8,848 nt of DNA from Acidobacteriota bacterium (lineage in GTDB: Bacteria; Acidobacteriota; Blastocatellia; Pyrinomonadales; Pyrinomonadaceae), in assembly GCA_003222835.1 (NCBI GenBank), contig QHXE01000309.1, forward strand, positions 1 to 8,848, written 5' to 3'. The notes under the pieces are model-generated. The model was not told where the DNA came from, made no database searches, and was given only the letters and a program-made list of their open reading frames with translations. Positions within the stretch are counted from its first letter, which is position 1, and each line of letters opens with the position of its first letter. A program made the position numbers and the translations under genes. Positions 5,319-8,848 of the stretch are shown in pieces.

Positions 5319-5381
5319 CGCGGTGAGTTCGCTGAACAGCACCTCCTGCTCGGAGGCGTCCAGTGGATACGGATCGCGCGG
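5319..5381 (-). pseudogene. Scrap of a tyrosine-recombinase (phage/island integrase) gene
   Basis: Reading leftward from 5381, about 20 codons give PRDPYPLDASEQEVLFSEL. This matches the characteristic start of the catalytic domain of phage-type integrases (pattern YPLxxxEQxxLFxELPxHL). The similarity is lost after this segment, the frame continues without the expected HLxRMxLFxxNTG block, and no R...HxxR...Y catalytic residues are present. It lies within 50 bp of the tRNA-Val 3' end, exactly where an island integrase usually sits. The fragment is short, so the assignment is tentative, but its location supports it. It was probably cut by the same rearrangement that removed the 5' end of hipA. 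Confidence 0.45.
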
Positions 5382-5384
5382 GGG

Positions 5385-6167
5385 ATGGTCTTTCTCCGCG
5401 AGAATGGTCGGTGCGCGCTCGTGGTCGAGGACCGGGAGGGCCTGTGGATTGCGAAGTTCAATCGTCGGGATGACAAGTGGAACCAGGCGCGAGTCGAGCA
5501 CGCGATGCTCACGCTCGCGCGCGAGTGCGGCCTTTCGGTCGCCCAGAGCAGACTCACTCAAATCGCCGATCGCGATGCGCTGCTCGTCAAGCGCTTCGAT
5601 CGGGAGCACTCAGACGAGGGCTATCGACGAGCACGGATGCTCAGTGCGCTGACGCTGCTGCGCACCGAGGACTCGCACCTCGACCGCGATCGCTGGTCCT
5701 ACCCGGCACTTGCCGAGGAGCTGCGACGCGTTTGCGCGCAACCGAGGTCCGATGCGCCCGAGCTCTTTCGACGCATGACCTTCAACGCGCTCATTTCGAA
5801 CCTTGACGATCATCCGCGCAATCACGCCGTGATCGCCATGAACCAGGATTGGAAGCTCTCGCCGGCGTACGACCTCACCCCATCGATCGTGGTGAGTCTC
5901 GAGCGACGCGATCTTGCGATGATCTGCGGGGACCGGGGCCGCTACGCGCAGGCGGAGAATCTGCTCTCCCAGTGCGAACGCTTTCTCCTCTCGCGCGCTG
6001 CGGCAACCCGTATCGTCAGCGACATGGAGGCAACCGTGCGGCAAAGGTGGTACGAGGTGGCCCGCCGAGAGGGCGTAAGCGAGGAGGACTGTCAGCGCAT
6101 CTCCAGCGCCTTTGTGCACCAGGGCTTTCGGCTGTCCCTTGGGCCACCATTCGAATCAGCGACTTGA
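5385..6167 (+). pseudogene. hipA: hipA-family kinase, 5'-truncated
   Basis: HipA-type serine/threonine kinases are toxins of HipBA modules; the E. coli enzyme phosphorylates glutamyl-tRNA synthetase. This frame keeps nearly all of the HipA C-terminal kinase domain: VVEDREGLWIAKFNRRDD with a candidate ATP-binding Lys, LLVKRFDREHS, the catalytic FNALISNLDDHPRNHAV (NxDDHxxN), the metal-binding SPAYDLTP, and the C-terminal helices. The 260 residues lack the N-terminal ~130-180 residues (subdomain 1 and part of the ATP loop). Just upstream, MVGAR in another frame resembles the GGARPK motif that should precede VVED, so a frameshift or small deletion sits at about 5405-5420. The ATG at 5385 is probably fortuitous. 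No hipB lies upstream; that space holds the integrase scrap and tRNA remnant. It is likely inactive, though a residual kinase-domain protein cannot be excluded. Confidence 0.85.
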
Positions 6168-6197
6168 TCAAGAATGGATGACGGACTCCTTGCTGGC

Positions 6198-6256
6198 GTA
6201 ACGGCGTCGGCAGCGCCGTCACGGATGCCCCACGCGCCTGGGGTGGTGCAAGCACC
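6198..6256. terminator. Hairpin cluster between convergent hipA and EAL genes (possible terminator)
   Basis: GTAACGGCG (6198-6206) pairs with CGCCGTCAC (6214-6222) with one mismatch and a 7-base loop. CCCCA (6228-6232) pairs with TGGGG (6239-6243) around 6 bases. A small GGTG/CACC hairpin follows at 6245-6256. They lie in the 109 bp between two genes that run toward each other, where a two-way terminator is expected. There is no clean T-run on either side, only a short AT-rich stretch near 6266-6280, so classical intrinsic termination is doubtful. Confidence 0.3.
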
Positions 6257-6276
6257 GCACGTCACGACTTTAGATT

Positions 6277-8040
6277 TTAGATCGGCAGTTCGACGCTACG
6301 CTCTTCTAGCTTCAAGAGCTGATCCAACACGCCCTCGAGAGGCTCCGGCCTGCCGAACGCGTAGCCTTGCGCATAATCGACGCCGAGTTGGCGGAGCTTG
6401 TCTGCGGCTTCGAGCGTCTCGACCATTTCACCCACGGTATCTGCGCCGATGCTCTTGGCGAGCTGAACGATCGCCTCGACCGTCGCCTGGGAACGTCGAC
6501 TGGTCTGAAGGTCGCGGACGAAACTTCCATCGATCTTGACGCGCGCAACCGGCAGACCCTTGAAACTCGAGAGCGTGTTGCTGCCCGTGCCGAAATCATC
6601 AAGTGCAATCCCGCATCCAGTGCGACAGAACTCCTGCAACAGCTCTCCAGCCTGCTTGAGGTTGGCCACCGCGGCCTGCTCCGTGAGTTCGAGCATGAGA
6701 TTGCGGGCGCGGATGCCGCAGCGCTTCAGATGCGTGCTCAGGAATCGCATGAAGTCGGGATCCCCGACTGACTGGCCGGTCACATTGAGCGATATGGTGA
6801 TGTTGAGGCGGTGCAATCTCGTTGCGTAGGGCCCCAAGATGGCAAGCGCGTGCTCCGCCATCCAGCGGTCGACCTGTACCAGGAGCTGATACCGCTGTGC
6901 CGCACGAATGTAGTCGCCATAGCTCGCCACGCTTCCGTCAGCCGTTTTCAGGCGGAGCAACAGCTCATAGCCGGACGGTCGCTCAGTGTCATGGAGCGGG
7001 ACGATCTTCTGTGCATACACCAGAAACTGATTGCTCTTCAGCGCCTCTCGCAACATCCCCACAGCAAGGACATCACGGTGGCGCGCCACGAGACTCATAT
7101 CATTGGCATCGTCCAACTCGACGCGGTTGCGGCCGCGATCCTTGGCCGCCCGGCAAGCGAGCTCGGCCGCCGAAATCGCTCTCGAGAAACCGTCCGGCGT
7201 GCCCTGAACGGCTGCGACCCCGCAGCTGACGGAAATCTCCGATGCTTTCCCCGATGCGCTCAGCTTGCCGCCGATCACTTTGGCGGCCTTGTCCCTTACT
7301 CGGGAGGCGATCATCTTGGCAGCCCGGGGCTCGCAGCCAGGCAGCGCGATCAAGAAACAATCACCGGAGACTCTCGCGGCCAAGGCAGATTTGGGCAGCA
7401 ATGGGGAGCCGAGCAGATCTGCGAACGACTTGATGACCTCATCGCCGTACTCGAAGCCATGAGCCTCATTGATGAGATGTAATCGATCGATATCGGCGTA
7501 TATGACGCAGTCCAGCCGCCCCGCGGGAGCAGATGGTTGTTCGCGAAATAACCGCTCGAGCGCCTGGCGGGTGTACAGTCCGGTGATCGCGTCTCGATCG
7601 CGAACCGCCTCGCTCGTCGGGGTCTTTGGTTGGTCAGCCTCGGCCGGAGGTGGCGTCTTGAGAAGCGCCTTGATCGCAGCCCGCAGCGCAGACGCCTTAC
7701 ACGGCTTCTGCAGGAAGCTGTGAACCCGCACCTGGTTGATCGCCCGGGTCGCCAGCTCGACCGTCGCATGGCCGGTGAGCACAATCCGGCCAATTGCTGG
7801 AAACTCTTTCGCCACGATACCGAGAAGCTCGAGGCCGGACATCTCCGGCATGACTTCGTCTACGACGAGGACCGCTACCGCCTGTGTGCGCAGAACCTTT
7901 AGGGCCGCACCTGGGGAAGTCGTGGTGATGATCTGATAGCTGCGGCTGCGCGCCGTCTCCCGCAGCGCTTGCAGCATCTTCGCGTTATCATCGACCAGGA
8001 GTACTACGGGTACAGAAGCTCCCACGGAAACGCTCACCAC
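6277..8040 (-). CDS. Response regulator with degenerate GGDEF and intact EAL domain (c-di-GMP phosphodiesterase)
   Basis: A 587-residue cytosolic protein with three domains. REC (about 12-127) has acidic Asp17-Asp18, phospho-acceptor Asp61 (VVDEVMPEMSG), Thr89 and Lys112 (QKP). GGDEF (about 148-310) keeps DITGLYTR-like and ADIDRLHLINEAHGFEYGD motifs, but the signature is SGDCF (225-229) instead of GGDEF and no RxxD inhibitory site is seen, so cyclase activity is unlikely. EAL (about 325-575) keeps the phosphodiesterase residues: Glu359 (YELLLRL), Asn419, Glu451 (ELTE), Asp481-Asp482 (DDFGTG), Lys502, Glu538 (GEMVET) and Gln558 (QGYAFGRP). It probably hydrolyses c-di-GMP, with phosphorylation and perhaps GTP binding to the dead GGDEF as controls. 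The start is one of two adjacent GTG codons (8040 or 8037). No partner histidine kinase is in the window. Confidence 0.95.
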   Translation of the reverse strand: MVSVSVGASVPVVLLVDDNAKMLQALRETARSRSYQIITTTSPGAALKVLRTQAVAVLVVDEVMPEMSGLELLGIVAKEFPAIGRIVLTGHATVELATRAINQVRVHSFLQKPCKASALRAAIKALLKTPPPAEADQPKTPTSEAVRDRDAITGLYTRQALERLFREQPSAPAGRLDCVIYADIDRLHLINEAHGFEYGDEVIKSFADLLGSPLLPKSALAARVSGDCFLIALPGCEPRAAKMIASRVRDKAAKVIGGKLSASGKASEISVSCGVAAVQGTPDGFSRAISAAELACRAAKDRGRNRVELDDANDMSLVARHRDVLAVGMLREALKSNQFLVYAQKIVPLHDTERPSGYELLLRLKTADGSVASYGDYIRAAQRYQLLVQVDRWMAEHALAILGPYATRLHRLNITISLNVTGQSVGDPDFMRFLSTHLKRCGIRARNLMLELTEQAAVANLKQAGELLQEFCRTGCGIALDDFGTGSNTLSSFKGLPVARVKIDGSFVRDLQTSRRSQATVEAIVQLAKSIGADTVGEMVETLEAADKLRQLGVDYAQGYAFGRPEPLEGVLDQLLKLEERSVELPI

Positions 8041-8435
8041 CGCACCCCACCGCGGTTGAGGCCAGAATCCTCGGTCGCCTGCACCATCATTGCCTGTTCC
8101 CGTCTCCTAAGGGTCGGCTGCCAATTCCTCCGGGGAAGCTGAAAGAGCATAGTCACATTCTAGGGCGTAGTTCTCCGTCAAGCACATCATTGAACCGAGA
8201 CGCGATTAAATAGTTGCCTTTTGATGCCTGTGCTCCGGAGATATTAGATTCCGCTCACCCAGCGCACACCGAGTACTCGTGATGCAGCCCACCTGGCACC
8301 GCTTTGCTCCGCACCGAGCCGAAGTCGTCGAGAAAATGGCGCGACCTCAGCATTGAACTCGGCTCCGCAGCGCGGGATCCGGGACACCCGGACCCAGCAC
8401 CAGGTGTGGGCGCCCAGGAGCAGTCGAGCTGTCGA
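8041..8435. other. Intergenic stretch upstream of the REC-EAL gene, no gene recognised
   Basis: Nothing here encodes a familiar protein; the open frames on both strands lack motifs. It should hold the leftward promoter of the REC/EAL gene. A TTGACG-like hexamer and TAGAAT/TATGCT-like hexamers occur on the minus strand around 8148-8180, but their spacing does not make a convincing sigma-70 promoter. TCCGGG-ACA-CCCGGA at 8376-8390 is a perfect 6-bp hairpin 46 bp past the LysR stop, without a T-run. CGAGTACTCG at 8270-8279 is a 10-bp palindrome whose core recurs at 8444-8455. Confidence 0.5.
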
Positions 8436-8848
8436 TCAGCTTCGTGAGTACTCACCTGGCTCAAGCGGCTTGGGCAGCGGGATTCTGGAAGCATAGTCAA
8501 GGAAGAAGTCGATGAAGGTCCGCAACTTCAGCGGCATGTATTTGCGACTGACGTAGACGAGATACGAGCAGATTGCCCATCTGCCGCTGGGCAAACCAGC
8601 TCGGACCGGTGATTCGCAAAGTGCCACGCGGTGTGGAGTTGAGGGAACCGAGCTCGAGCTCCGTTTGCTCCAGGCCATAAAGTATGATCTTGCAGCGCTC
8701 GAAAGTAGACCCTGCCTGGCTCGGTGAGGCTTAGCGTGCGGCTGTTGCGACTTAGTAGTCGCACTCCGAGTCGCCTCTCGACGTGCATTACGTGTTTGCT
8801 GACCATCGCGGTTGATAGATCGAGCCGCTCGGCGGCAGCCACGAAGCT
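8436..8848 (-). pseudogene. LysR-family transcriptional regulator, frameshifted, internally deleted and cut by the window edge
   Basis: Reading leftward from the right edge, the helix-turn-helix domain is clear: AAAERLDLSTAMVSKHVMHV, ERRLGVRLLSRNSR and TLSLTEPGRVYF. An extra base in the run at 8702-8704 then shifts the frame. The next frame continues as ERCKIILYGLEQTELELGS then TPRGTLRITGPSWFAQRQ, which is the normal linker helix and start of the effector domain. The sequence then jumps, in a third frame, to the family's C-terminal end, YLVYVSRKYMPLKLRTFIDFF, finishing with TGA at 8438-8436. About 130 residues remain of the usual ~300, so most of the effector-binding domain has been deleted near 8560-8590. 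The protein cannot be functional. Loss of the start codon is only due to the window edge. Confidence 0.82.

Noticed and set aside
5151..5609. A 152-codon minus-strand frame across the tRNA remnant and start of hipA
   Set aside because: Only its short central part (about 5319-5381) resembles an integrase; the rest is antisense to hipA and to the tRNA segment. It is not a gene as a whole.
1..8848. CRISPR array, riboswitch, retron or defence island
   Set aside because: No regularly spaced direct repeats, reverse transcriptase, Cas or other defence effector genes were seen. The only toxin-type gene is a truncated hipA.

Overview
The window looks like a bacterial accessory region, probably from a proteobacterium of moderately high GC content. 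Supporting signs are a tRNA 3' end with an encoded CCA, a Tat-exported molybdopterin protein with a b-type cytochrome partner, LysR-type and REC/GGDEF/EAL regulators, and remnants of IS110/IS1111-type and IS21-type elements. The host cannot be named from this sequence. No complete, recognisable new multi-gene system is visible. The interest lies in layered mobile-element scars and in one intact redox gene pair.

Positions 1-3476 hold a possible 5' gene end running off the left edge, then an intact VOC-fold (glyoxalase-like) gene, a scrap of a metallo-beta-lactamase-fold gene on the minus strand, and a very GC-rich GNAT acetyltransferase gene. These are followed by a tightly coupled pair: a membrane cytochrome b and a Tat-signal, YedY/sulfite-oxidase-fold molybdopterin protein. 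The pair probably forms a periplasm-facing oxidoreductase that exchanges electrons with the quinone pool.

Positions 3600-5273 are a mosaic of mobile-element remnants. The C-terminal third of an IS110-family transposase (minus strand) is followed by a noncoding tail with nested complementary stems, like the guide-RNA region of IS1111-type elements. The transposase is cut exactly where an integron-like recombination half-site begins. That half-site leads directly into a small GNAT gene whose two ends carry a perfect 10-bp inverted repeat of attC type (GTTRRRY / RYYYAAC), so this gene looks like a gene cassette. Just after it lies a 154-bp element with 27-bp imperfect terminal inverted repeats beginning TGT and ending ACA, plus internal repeat copies, read here as the two fused ends of an IS21-like element. 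About 400 bp without a recognisable gene then leads to the 3' half of a tRNA-Val(UAC), a typical integration scar. The orientation suggests that the accessory DNA to the left is the integrated island.

Positions 5274-8848 are the other side of the scar. A short minus-strand scrap resembles a tyrosine-recombinase integrase. It is followed by a 5'-truncated hipA kinase gene without hipB, then a convergent, intact 587-residue REC / degenerate GGDEF / EAL protein (predicted c-di-GMP phosphodiesterase). At the right edge is a LysR-type regulator broken by a frameshift and a large internal deletion. Truncated genes on both sides of the tRNA scar indicate repeated insertion and deletion at this site.
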